A stretch of DNA of 5,305 nucleotides. Source: an uncultured Porphyromonadaceae bacterium. Its GTDB lineage: Bacteria; Bacteroidota; Bacteroidia; Bacteroidales; Muribaculaceae. How positions within the stretch are numbered: position 1 is the stretch's first letter; the number at the start of each line of letters is the position of its first letter. Both the position numbers and the translations under genes were made by a program. Below are positions 1 through 5,305 of the stretch, piece after piece. The notes beneath the pieces are model-generated. The model worked only from the letters and a program-made list of their open reading frames with translations. It searched no databases and was not told the origin of the DNA. The stretch spans positions 1 through 5,305 of the forward strand of contig CABQCA010000156.1 in assembly GCA_902462525.1 (NCBI GenBank), given 5' to 3'.

Positions 1-1151
1 ACCCTGTGCGCGACGATGTTCCCGATGCCGTCAGCGAGGTGATGAATGCCGGAATAAAGGTGAAGATAGTAACCGGCGACACTCCTGCCACAGCCCGGGA
101 GATCGGTCGGCGCATAGGTCTGTGGAACGACACCGACGATACCGACCGCAATATTGTCACGGGTCCCGAAGTCGCGGTACTCTCCGACGATGAGCTGCGC
201 CGCCGCGTGGAGGACTTCAAAATCATAGCCCGCGCCAGGCCTATGGACAAAAAGCGCCTCGTCGAGGCGCTGCAGGCCCGGGGCGAGGTGGTGGCCGTCA
301 CCGGCGACGGCACTAACGACGCACCGGCGCTCAAAACCGCGCATGTGGGCCTCTCGATGGGCGACGGTACGTCGGTGGCCAAGGAAGCCTCCGACATCAC
401 CATTATCGACAATTCCTTCGCCTCGATCGGCCGCGCCGTCATGTGGGGCCGGTCGCTCTATCAGAACATACAGCGCTTCCTCCTTTTCCAGCTTACGGTC
501 AACGTCGCTGCCTGCTTCCTTGTGCTGATAGGCTCCTTCATCGGTGCCGAATCGCCCCTCACTGTCACACAGATGCTGTGGGTCAACCTCATAATGGACA
601 CCTTCGGCGCCATGGCTCTGGCATCGCTGCCGCCGTCGCCACGTGTGATGCTCGATCCTCCCCGCAGCCGCTCAGCCTCCATCATCACGCGTCCGATGAT
701 TTCCGAAATTCTCGGTGTCGGAATCCTGTTCTTCGCCATCACTCTGGGCTTCTACTGCATTTTCAACGCTACCGATGTTACGTCCATTCCGCAGATGTTC
801 CGAGCTTTGCCGAAGACCGCACCGGGCATGACACCCTATGAGATGACGCTTCTCTTTTCCATTTTCGTATGGACGCACTTCTTCTATATGTTCGACACCC
901 GCTGCTTCGAAACCGGCGCCAGCGCTTTCCGTCTGCCCTACAGCAGCGGTTTCGGAAACATCGTGCTCATCATCGTGGCTGGCCAGATTTTCATCACTGA
1001 AATAGCCTACAGCTTCTTTAACGTCGCTCCGATGTTCCACACCTCCGACTGGCACTTCAACCCCTCGGGTGCCCTCGACTTCGCCATCATCGTGGCCGCC
1101 TCCTCCCTTGTAGTCTGGCTTCGCGAACTCTACCGCCTCCTCCGCCGTTAA
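1..1151 (+). CDS. Calcium-translocating P-type ATPase, PMCA-like (C-terminal part, 5' truncated)
   Basis: Membrane pump expected to use ATP to export Ca2+ (P2B-like). The reading frame is open to the left edge (first whole codon at position 3), so the GTG at 6 is an internal valine, not a start; roughly 500 N-terminal residues, including the DKTGT phosphorylation site, lie outside. Counting from that GTG, the P-domain shows IVTGD (21-25), ARARPMDKKRL (75-85) and the hinge TGDGTNDAPAL (99-109). Six hydrophobic segments follow, at about 157-180, 186-206, 233-253, 280-297, 316-336 and 356-374, matching M5-M10. M6 carries NLIMD (N194, D198), the Asn/Asp pair that binds calcium in the family, and M5 has QLTVN as in PMCA-type pumps rather than the SERCA glutamate, which suggests one ion site. 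The protein ends soon after M10, so there is no long calmodulin-type tail. The family call is strong; the ion is inferred from these motifs. Confidence 0.93.
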   Translation, partial: PVRDDVPDAVSEVMNAGIKVKIVTGDTPATAREIGRRIGLWNDTDDTDRNIVTGPEVAVLSDDELRRRVEDFKIIARARPMDKKRLVEALQARGEVVAVTGDGTNDAPALKTAHVGLSMGDGTSVAKEASDITIIDNSFASIGRAVMWGRSLYQNIQRFLLFQLTVNVAACFLVLIGSFIGAESPLTVTQMLWVNLIMDTFGAMALASLPPSPRVMLDPPRSRSASIITRPMISEILGVGILFFAITLGFYCIFNATDVTSIPQMFRALPKTAPGMTPYEMTLLFSIFVWTHFFYMFDTRCFETGASAFRLPYSSGFGNIVLIIVAGQIFITEIAYSFFNVAPMFHTSDWHFNPSGALDFAIIVAASSLVVWLRELYRLLRR

Positions 1152-1191
1152 TAACCAGCGCCGGCGGAGCCGTCCTGTCAACTTTTTTTGT

Positions 1192-1199
1192 TATATTTG
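1192..1199 (+). promoter_or_regulatory. Bacteroidales-type -7 promoter element before the CobW gene
   Basis: TATATTTG matches the TAnnTTTG -7 consensus of the Bacteroidetes primary sigma factor exactly and ends 23 bases before the ATG of the CobW gene, giving a predicted short leader of under 20 bases. No TTTG -33 element is seen at the usual distance upstream (about 19-21 bases), where the sequence is GC-rich. It could therefore be a weak or activator-dependent promoter. I saw no clear Zur-like or other operator palindrome around it. Confidence 0.5.
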
Positions 1200-1222
1200 C
1201 GGTCCGATTAATTGTTTGGCTT

Positions 1223-2452
1223 ATGAACAAGAAAGACATTCCGGTACTGCTGCTCACCGGATACCTCGGAAGCGGCAAAACTACTCTGCTCAACCATATC
1301 CTCGCCAACGAACAGGGCATTCGCTTCGCTGTAATAGTGAACGATATAGGCGAAGTCAACATCGACGCCTCTCTCATTCAGAAAGGCGGAATCGTAGGAG
1401 GCAAGGACAGCGGCGACCTTGTGGCTCTCCAGAACGGATGCATCTGCTGCACTCTGAAAATGGACCTCGTGCAGCAGCTCGCCGACATCGTAGCCACCGG
1501 CAAATTCGATTATATCGTCGTGGAAGCCAGCGGCATCTGCGAACCCGAGCCCATTGCACGCACCATCGACTCCATTAAGAACATGGGAGCCAAATACCAC
1601 CGTGCCGGGCTGCCGCGCCTCGATTGCATCTGCACCGTGGTCGATGCTCTCCGCATGGCCACAGAGTTCGAGTGCGGCGACTCACTCAAGCGCGAAAACC
1701 TCGGCGAAGACGACATCGAGAATCTGGTGATTCAGCAGATCGAGTTCTGCAACATTATTCTCCTCAACAAAATCTCGGAAGTAACCCCCGAAGAAGCCGA
1801 GCACGTGCGCGCCATCATACGGGCCATTCAGCCCAAGGCCCGTATCATCGAGTGCGACTACGCCGACGTGCCTATCTATGAGCTGATTCACACCAATCTT
1901 TTCGACTACGACACCACAGCCACATCGGCCACATGGGTGCGCGAACTCGAGAATATTCACGATGATGACGATGATGATGACCATGACGAACATCATCACC
2001 ACCATCACGATCACGACGATGACCACGGCCATGAGCACCACCACCATCACCACGACCACGATCACGAAGAGGGTGAGGCCGAGGAATACGGCATCGGTAC
2101 TTTCGTCTACTATCGCCGGCAGCCTCTCGATATCAACAAGTTCGACTTCTTTATCCACTCCAAGTGGCCAAAATCGGTTATCCGGGCCAAAGGTATAATC
2201 TACTTCAAGCACAACCGCGACATGTCGTACCTCTTCGAGCAGGCAGGCGTGCAGAAATCGCTCACCGAAGCCGGCATGTGGTTCGCCACCGCCCCCAAGG
2301 ACGAACTCGAAGCAATGGCCGAACAGGACCCGGGCATTCTCGCCGACTGGGACCCTGTCTACGGCGACCGCATGATAAAACTCGTCTTCATAGGCCGCAA
2401 GATGGACCGCCCCGCCATCGAAGCCGCCCTCGACGCCTGCCTCAGCAAATAA
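1223..2452 (+). CDS. CobW/COG0523 GTPase, YciC/ZigA-like putative metal chaperone
   Basis: G3E-family P-loop GTPase, cytoplasmic, expected to couple GTP hydrolysis to delivery or handling of a metal such as zinc. In its 409 residues are Walker A GYLGSGKT (13-20), the CxCC metal site CICC (73-76) that is diagnostic for COG0523, a Walker B/switch II-like segment VVEASGICEP (99-108), and NKIS (182-185) where the G4 motif NKxD is expected. Residues 246-283 form a His/Asp-rich linker with 19 histidines. The C-terminal CobW_C domain (about 290-408) ends GDRMIKLVFIGRKMD followed by LDACLSK, resembling YciC/ZigA proteins rather than cobalamin-pathway CobW. No cobalamin genes are nearby; the neighbour upstream is a cation pump. 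The ATG at 1223 is chosen because the P-loop begins some 12 residues later, as in the family; no Shine-Dalgarno is visible. The gene ends at a hairpin terminator. The metal specificity cannot be read from sequence. Confidence 0.93.
   Translation: MNKKDIPVLLLTGYLGSGKTTLLNHILANEQGIRFAVIVNDIGEVNIDASLIQKGGIVGGKDSGDLVALQNGCICCTLKMDLVQQLADIVATGKFDYIVVEASGICEPEPIARTIDSIKNMGAKYHRAGLPRLDCICTVVDALRMATEFECGDSLKRENLGEDDIENLVIQQIEFCNIILLNKISEVTPEEAEHVRAIIRAIQPKARIIECDYADVPIYELIHTNLFDYDTTATSATWVRELENIHDDDDDDDHDEHHHHHHDHDDDHGHEHHHHHHDHDHEEGEAEEYGIGTFVYYRRQPLDINKFDFFIHSKWPKSVIRAKGIIYFKHNRDMSYLFEQAGVQKSLTEAGMWFATAPKDELEAMAEQDPGILADWDPVYGDRMIKLVFIGRKMDRPAIEAALDACLSK
1958..2071 (+). repeat. His/Asp-rich coding tract with two matching modules in the CobW gene
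   Basis: In-frame low-complexity region encoding residues 246-283: 19 His and 14 Asp out of 38. Two identical ten-residue modules, EHHHHHHDHD, lie at residues 256-265 (bases 1988-2017) and 271-280 (bases 2033-2062). At DNA level seven of their ten codons differ, always at the third base. Such linkers between the GTPase and C-terminal domains of COG0523 proteins are known and are thought to bind or store metal ions. Confidence 0.9.
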
Positions 2453-2476
2453 TTCCTCCCCCCCAAAAAAACACAC

Positions 2477-2511
2477 AACGCCCCGCGAATCACCTCCGCA
2501 GGGCGTTTTTT
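2477..2511. terminator. Bidirectional hairpin terminator between convergent genes
   Basis: AACGCCC (2477-2483) pairs with GGGCGTT (2501-2507); a C/A mismatch is followed by three further pairs (2485-2487 with 2497-2499), leaving a nine-base loop. On the plus strand six Ts (2506-2511) overlap the right arm, a classical rho-independent terminator 24 bases after the CobW stop. On the minus strand the same stem is followed, five bases later, by a seven-T run (complement of 2465-2471), so it may also stop transcription leaving xseB. Confidence 0.85.
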
Positions 2512-2524
2512 ACTGTCTCCGGTT

Positions 2525-2737
2525 TCAGGCGTTGAGGCTTTGATCGAAATCGGCGAGGATTTTGTTGAGTTCTTCTTCGGTGCGGGTGAGGCGTGCGCGA
2601 CATTCGGCGAGCAGTGTGGCGGCGCGGCGGGTGCGTTCGGCCAGAGTGTCGATGTCGCTGTTGTCGGCACGCAGCTGAGCAAGTATTTTTTCGAGTTCGG
2701 CAAGGGCCTGCGAATAGTTCAGATTGGTGTCTTCCAT
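2525..2737 (-). CDS. xseB: Exodeoxyribonuclease VII small subunit
   Basis: Small subunit of ExoVII; several copies bind one large subunit to form the nuclease that degrades single-stranded DNA to acid-soluble oligonucleotides, in the cytoplasm. The 70-residue product is close to the family's usual 70-80. It is all-helical with two heptad-like helices and the family pattern: YSQALAELEKILAQL (8-22), then DIDTLAERTRRAATLLAECR (28-47), then the LTRTEEELNKIL segment (50-61). The start is the ATG at 2737, which gives the usual short lead before the YxxALxELE motif; no Shine-Dalgarno is seen and the upstream bases are A/T-rich. It follows xseA in the same direction but 146 bases away, with no consensus -7 element in the gap, so it probably relies on read-through from xseA. 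It ends just before the shared terminator. Confidence 0.93.
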   Translation of the reverse strand: MEDTNLNYSQALAELEKILAQLRADNSDIDTLAERTRRAATLLAECRARLTRTEEELNKILADFDQSLNA

Positions 2738-2745
2738 CTTTTAAA

Positions 2746-2768
2746 GTGAAGGGGTGAAGAGTGAATGG
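2746..2768. repeat. Three short GTGAA-based tandem units
   Basis: Imperfect head-to-tail units GTGAAGGG, GTGAAGA and GTGAATGG (7-8 bases), lying just upstream of the xseB start. On the minus (transcribed) strand they read as TTCAC-type units, close to where an xseB ribosome-binding region would be. The repeat is degenerate and short, so chance is possible. Confidence 0.5.
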
Positions 2769-2781
2769 GAAATAAAAGGGT

Positions 2782-2808
2782 TTATAAAGTATAGAAAGTG
2801 TAAAAAGT
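2782..2808. repeat. Three degenerate 9-base tandem units
   Basis: TTATAAAGT, ATAGAAAGT and GTAAAAAGT lie head to tail and share the pattern nTAnAAAGT. The block is A-rich on the plus strand and sits mid-way in the xseA-xseB spacer, between the GTGAA units and the GC-rich hairpin. No function can be assigned. Confidence 0.6.
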
Positions 2809-2825
2809 TAAGATAATGGTTTTTA

Positions 2826-2859
2826 GCGACGAGGGACGAGGGCCCGTCCGCTCGTCCGC
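2826..2859. other. Strong GC-rich hairpin between xseA and xseB
   Basis: GACGAG (2828-2833) pairs with CTCGTC (2851-2856) and GGACG (2834-2838) with CGTCC (2845-2849), with one bulged base (2850) and a six-base loop AGGGCC. Two more pairs (2826-2827 with 2858-2859) can form across a bulge at 2857. In xseA mRNA it begins 25 bases after the stop. No T-run follows on the minus strand (the next bases are GCTAAAAACC), so it is not a standard terminator. It could be a 3'-end stabiliser, a processing site or an attenuating structure; this is inference. Confidence 0.6.
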
Positions 2860-2884
2860 TCGTCCGCCTGTCAGCTTGTCCGCT
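2845..2884. repeat. Five tandem 8-base units abutting the xseA stop codon
   Basis: Units read CGTCCGCT, CGTCCGCT, CGTCCGCC, TGTCAGCT and TGTCCGCT without gaps. The first two are identical and the others differ by one or two bases. The last base of the block is the final A of the xseA TAA stop on the minus strand. The first two units also provide the right arm of the hairpin at 2826-2859. Confidence 0.85.
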
Positions 2885-4140
2885 TAATCTCCTAACCTCC
2901 CAATCACCGACTTTGTGGTTCGGCCGCCGGCATAGGTGGTGGTGAGCTCAGTTCCGGGTGCGAGGACATCGTCGGGGCGCACGGCGTGGCCGTCGACACG
3001 CGTTATGGTGTATCCGCGGCGCAGTGTGGCTTCCGGCGAGAGGGTGTCGAGCAGAACGGCGGCGGAGCGCAGGCGGTCGGCCTGGCGCGCCAGGGTGTTG
3101 TGAACGGCCGCGGCTACGGCTGCAGGTATCTCGGGGCCGAGGCGCTGGCGGTTGCGGTCGATGATGTTGCGCGCGAGGGCTGGTATGGAGCCTTGATAAT
3201 AGGCGAGCTGCTGGCGCTGGCCGGACACGCGGTCGCGCACAAGGGTGAGAATTGCCTCGCCGGTGCTGCGCAGACGTTCGTAGGCTGCCGACGCCATGCC
3301 TATAAGCACTTCGGCTGCAGCCGTAGGCGTCTTCACGCGAGTGTTGGCCACATAGTCGAGCACTGTCACGTCGCGTTCGTGACCTATGCCCACTATGACC
3401 GGAAGCGGGAATTGGGCCACGTTCGCCGCAAGGGTATAGTCGTCGAACGACGCCAGATCGCTCACGGCACCGCCGCCGCGGATTATAACCACGCAGTCGA
3501 ACTCGGCCTCGCGTTCCGCTATGGCTTCAAGGGCCGCCACAACGCTGGGCACTGTGCGCTCGCCCTGCAGGGTGGCTTCAAAGAGTTTTGTGGAAAAACG
3601 CAGCCGCAGCGGATTGCCGTGCAGATGCTTCATGAAGTCGCCGTAGCCGGCTGCCCCGCGGGCCGACACTATCGCCACTCGTACCGGCAGAGGCGTCCAC
3701 GGAAGGCTGCGGTTCATGTCGGCGACGCCTTCTTCCTTGAGTCTACGGTAGATTTCCATGCGGCGGCGTTCGAGATCTCCGACAGTAAAGGTTGGATTTA
3801 TATCGTTTATCACCAGCGACATACCGTAGATGGCATGATAGTTGGCGTTGACCTTCACCATTATTTTCATGTCGGAGCGCAGCCGCGTGCCTGTGGCGGC
3901 GAAGAACAGAGCGCCGAGGCGCTGCGCTGTCGAAGCCCACATCACGGCGCGGCATTTAGCCACGGGAGCTCCCGTGCGTTCGTCCTTCTGTATCAGCTCC
4001 ATGTAGCAGTGACCGCCGCTGCTGCGGACGTCAGAGGTCTCGGCGGTTATCCACACGCCCTGCAGACCGGGCGCCACGGCGATTGCCGATGTCAGCCGCC
4101 GGTTGAGCTCGAGCAAGCTGATTGCCTGTAATTCCATCAT
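2884..4140 (-). CDS. xseA: Exodeoxyribonuclease VII large subunit
   Basis: Catalytic subunit of ExoVII, which digests single-stranded DNA from both ends and acts in repair and in clearing single-stranded fragments. Of 418 residues, about 5-115 form the N-terminal OB-fold (GVWITAE at 28-34, GGHCYMEL at 42-49). The catalytic domain holds VAIVSARGAAGYGDF (155-169), VVIIRGGGAVSDLASFDDY (217-235) and the conserved GIGHERD (251-257), with His254 and Asp257 as the expected active-site pair, then RVKTPTAAAE (268-277). A helical stretch at about 283-360 is the coiled coil that binds XseB, and LSPEATLRRGYTIT (367-380) is the usual C-terminal motif. It is shorter than the E. coli protein (456) but full-length in layout. 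The ATG at 4140 overlaps the preceding stop as ATGA; the next codon is also ATG (4137), so the start could lie one codon later. Translational coupling to the DUF3256 gene is likely. Confidence 0.96.
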   Translation of the reverse strand: MMELQAISLLELNRRLTSAIAVAPGLQGVWITAETSDVRSSGGHCYMELIQKDERTGAPVAKCRAVMWASTAQRLGALFFAATGTRLRSDMKIMVKVNANYHAIYGMSLVINDINPTFTVGDLERRRMEIYRRLKEEGVADMNRSLPWTPLPVRVAIVSARGAAGYGDFMKHLHGNPLRLRFSTKLFEATLQGERTVPSVVAALEAIAEREAEFDCVVIIRGGGAVSDLASFDDYTLAANVAQFPLPVIVGIGHERDVTVLDYVANTRVKTPTAAAEVLIGMASAAYERLRSTGEAILTLVRDRVSGQRQQLAYYQGSIPALARNIIDRNRQRLGPEIPAAVAAAVHNTLARQADRLRSAAVLLDTLSPEATLRRGYTITRVDGHAVRPDDVLAPGTELTTTYAGGRTTKSVIGRLGD

Positions 4141-4757
4141 TTATTTTCTATAAAGCGGCCTTTCGACAGGCGCATCGTGATGTTCGGCCTGAGTTTTTTG
4201 AGGCTTTCGGGGCGGTCGGCGTCGGTGTAGTATGCCGCGGTGGTATCGGTGAAGCGGAACAGTCCGCTTTCGGGCTCGTACTCGGCGCGGACGAAGAAAA
4301 TGCCGTCGCTATCGCCGGTTTTCATATTTTTGCGCATGTCGGCCGGGGCGAATTCACGGACGCCCGGAAGTGCCGGCGCCGGCAGCTCGCGCCAGTCGGA
4401 GGCGCGATAGAGGCGTATGCCGCTGTCGGCCATCGGCGTGCGGATAGTCTCGATGACGGCCACAACGGTGTCGCGTCCGGCAGGTACTACGGCGAGCTGG
4501 AGGGTGGCGTCGCGGCTCAGTTCCACCGTCAGGGCATTGTCGCTCAGCGCTGTGATGCGCGAACGGCCGCCGAGACTGTTGTCGGAGGCCGTGGGCAGTC
4601 CGCTGTTGTAGTAGTCGAGCATGTCGAGCCGTGTGTTGGCTTTCAGCAGGGGTACGGCCTCGGCAGGGGCGGCGGCGAAGAAGTCGGCGGCAGTGCGTGC
4701 CGCTCCGGTCCACACCGTTGCCATGGCTGTTATCAGCAATGCTATGGCTTGTTTCAC
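4137..4757 (-). CDS. DUF3256 family exported protein
   Basis: Protein of unknown function with the look of the Bacteroidales DUF3256 family; 206 residues from the GTG at 4757. That start is chosen because it places a signal peptide right at the N-terminus: M-K-Q, then the hydrophobic AIALLITAMATVWTGAA (4-20), with likely cleavage near AARTA. There is no lipobox cysteine, so export to the periplasm or beyond rather than lipidation is inferred. The mature part begins ADFFAAAPAEAVPLLKANTRLDMLDYYNSG (24-53, written here in pieces: family-like segments PLLKANTRLDMLDYY and SRITALSDNALTVELS), followed by beta-rich sequence ending in RLSKGRFIENK. Its GTG overlaps the helicase stop as GTGA, and its own TGA overlaps the xseA ATG as ATGA, so it is embedded in the operon. 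Open reading frame continues upstream of the GTG, but that part is the shadow of the helicase gene. Family assignment is from recognition, not from a search. Confidence 0.85.
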   Translation of the reverse strand: MKQAIALLITAMATVWTGAARTAADFFAAAPAEAVPLLKANTRLDMLDYYNSGLPTASDNSLGGRSRITALSDNALTVELSRDATLQLAVVPAGRDTVVAVIETIRTPMADSGIRLYRASDWRELPAPALPGVREFAPADMRKNMKTGDSDGIFFVRAEYEPESGLFRFTDTTAAYYTDADRPESLKKLRPNITMRLSKGRFIENK

Positions 4758-5305
4758 TGCTTGCGGTATTTGTTTTTCGATTTTGCTTTGGTCTTTCGTT
4801 CGGATGTGCGGGCATAGTCGCGTTCGGGGTCGGCGATTTCGCTGTACACAGGTTTCCCGAAGAAATCGAGGCCCTTGAGGGCTGCCACCACGCGCCCGGC
4901 GTCGGCTTTTCTGACATCGAAGAGCGAATAGGAGGGCAGTAGGTCGATGCGGCCCACGTCGACGCGTTTGCCGCCCACGTTTTTGTTGAGCATGTCGATG
5001 AGATTTCCGGCAAAGAAACCGTCGCCCTTGCCCAGATTCACATATATGCGCTCCATGCCGCGTTCGGCGGTCCGACGGTCTTTCTCGCGGTCGCTGGGCG
5101 GCTCCTTGCGGCCCTTCTCCTTGCTTTTGCGTTCGGGTTTCTCTTCGATGAAGTCGATGTTGGGGGCGTCCTTGTAGTAGTCGAGCAGGCGGTTGAATTC
5201 CAGCGAGAGCACACGTTTGAGCAGGTCTTCGGTCGACAGCCATGCCAGCTTCTTGAGCACGCCGGGGAGGTAGCGGTCGATTTCGGTGTCGTTCACCTCC
5301 ACGCG
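4754..5305 (-). CDS. DEAD-box-type RNA helicase, C-terminal part with DbpA-like RNA-binding domain (5' truncated)
   Basis: The frame is open to the right edge, so the start and both helicase lobes are outside the window; the GTG at 5302 is an internal valine. Counting from it, the first 50 residues (VEVNDTEID, then KKLAWLSTEDLLKR and EFNRLLDYYKDA) resemble the helical region after the RecA lobes in Bacteroidetes DEAD/DEAH helicases. A charged, Lys/Arg-rich linker follows (55-82). Residues 84-156 match the RRM-like DbpA RNA-binding domain: RIYVNLGKGDGFFAGNLIDML, then VDVGRIDLLPSYSLFDV, then VVAALKGLDFFGKPV, a typical order of beta-alpha-beta elements. The tail (about 160-182) is very basic, ending KSKNKYRKQ, as often seen for RNA contact. 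The expected role is ATP-driven RNA remodelling, such as in ribosome assembly or mRNA turnover. The DEAD motif itself is not visible, so the helicase call rests on this C-terminal architecture. Confidence 0.87.
   Translation of the reverse strand, partial: RVEVNDTEIDRYLPGVLKKLAWLSTEDLLKRVLSLEFNRLLDYYKDAPNIDFIEEKPERKSKEKGRKEPPSDREKDRRTAERGMERIYVNLGKGDGFFAGNLIDMLNKNVGGKRVDVGRIDLLPSYSLFDVRKADAGRVVAALKGLDFFGKPVYSEIADPERDYARTSERKTKAKSKNKYRKQ

Noticed and set aside
1140..1189. Possible terminator after the ATPase: CTCCGCCG (1140-1147) pairing with CGGCGGAG (1162-1169), then seven Ts at 1183-1189
   Set aside because: The loop is 14 bases and the T-run starts 13 bases after the stem, with the left arm inside the coding end; too far from a standard terminator to call.
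1682..2476. A 264-codon minus-strand frame with a long Val/Ile/Met run that looks like membrane helices
   Set aside because: The hydrophobic run is simply the reverse complement of the GAT/CAC-rich His/Asp tract of the CobW gene, not a transmembrane protein.
2738..2883. A promoter for xseB in the spacer
   Set aside because: No TAnnTTTG is present on the minus strand (no CAAA on the plus strand); the closest, TATACTTT, does not fit the consensus.
2986..4131. A 381-codon open frame on the plus strand, opposite xseA
   Set aside because: It is antisense to a clear xseA with intact catalytic motifs. The product is rich in Arg, Gly, His and Ala with no recognisable domain; such frames arise from high-GC codon bias.
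4122..4817. A 231-codon plus-strand frame opposite the DUF3256 gene
   Set aside because: It is the antisense shadow of the DUF3256 and helicase genes, whose overlaps and signal peptide give a consistent account of the minus strand.
4758..5243. N-terminal extension of the DUF3256 reading frame through the helicase gene
   Set aside because: The extension is Arg/Gln/Pro-rich shadow sequence overlapping a well-supported DbpA-like domain, and the GTG at 4757 directly starts a signal peptide.

Overview
This 5.3 kb window is a stretch of a GC-rich chromosome from the order Bacteroidales. Three things point there: a DUF3256 protein (a family I know from Bacteroidales), a TAnnTTTG-type -7 promoter element, and starts without a Shine-Dalgarno sequence. 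The high GC content and protein flavour would fit Muribaculaceae or a relative, but I cannot fix the family from sequence alone. It looks like ordinary chromosomal housekeeping sequence; I see no transposase, integrase, phage gene, CRISPR array, tRNA or rRNA.

The plus strand (1-2452) carries two metal-related genes. The first is the C-terminal part of a PMCA-like calcium-translocating P-type ATPase, cut by the left window edge. After a 71-base gap with a good -7 promoter element comes a complete CobW/COG0523 GTPase of the YciC/ZigA-like type. It has a Walker A loop, a CxCC metal site and a 38-residue His/Asp-rich insert before its C-terminal domain, so it is probably a metal chaperone or metal-homeostasis GTPase.

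The minus strand (5305 down to 2525) carries a convergent operon, read from the right edge: the C-terminal part of a DEAD-box-type RNA helicase with a DbpA-like RNA-binding domain, a secreted DUF3256 protein with a GTG start, then xseA and xseB, the two subunits of exodeoxyribonuclease VII. The first three genes are linked by 4-base stop/start overlaps (GTGA, then ATGA), so they are probably co-transcribed and translationally coupled. xseB is set apart from xseA by 146 bases of short-period tandem repeats and a strong hairpin.

The two gene sets converge on one hairpin at 2477-2507 that can serve as a terminator for both strands. I found no strong candidate for a new biological system. The most unusual items are the repeat-built spacer inside the ExoVII gene pair and the His/Asp insert of the CobW protein, whose twin modules are conserved in protein but not in codons.
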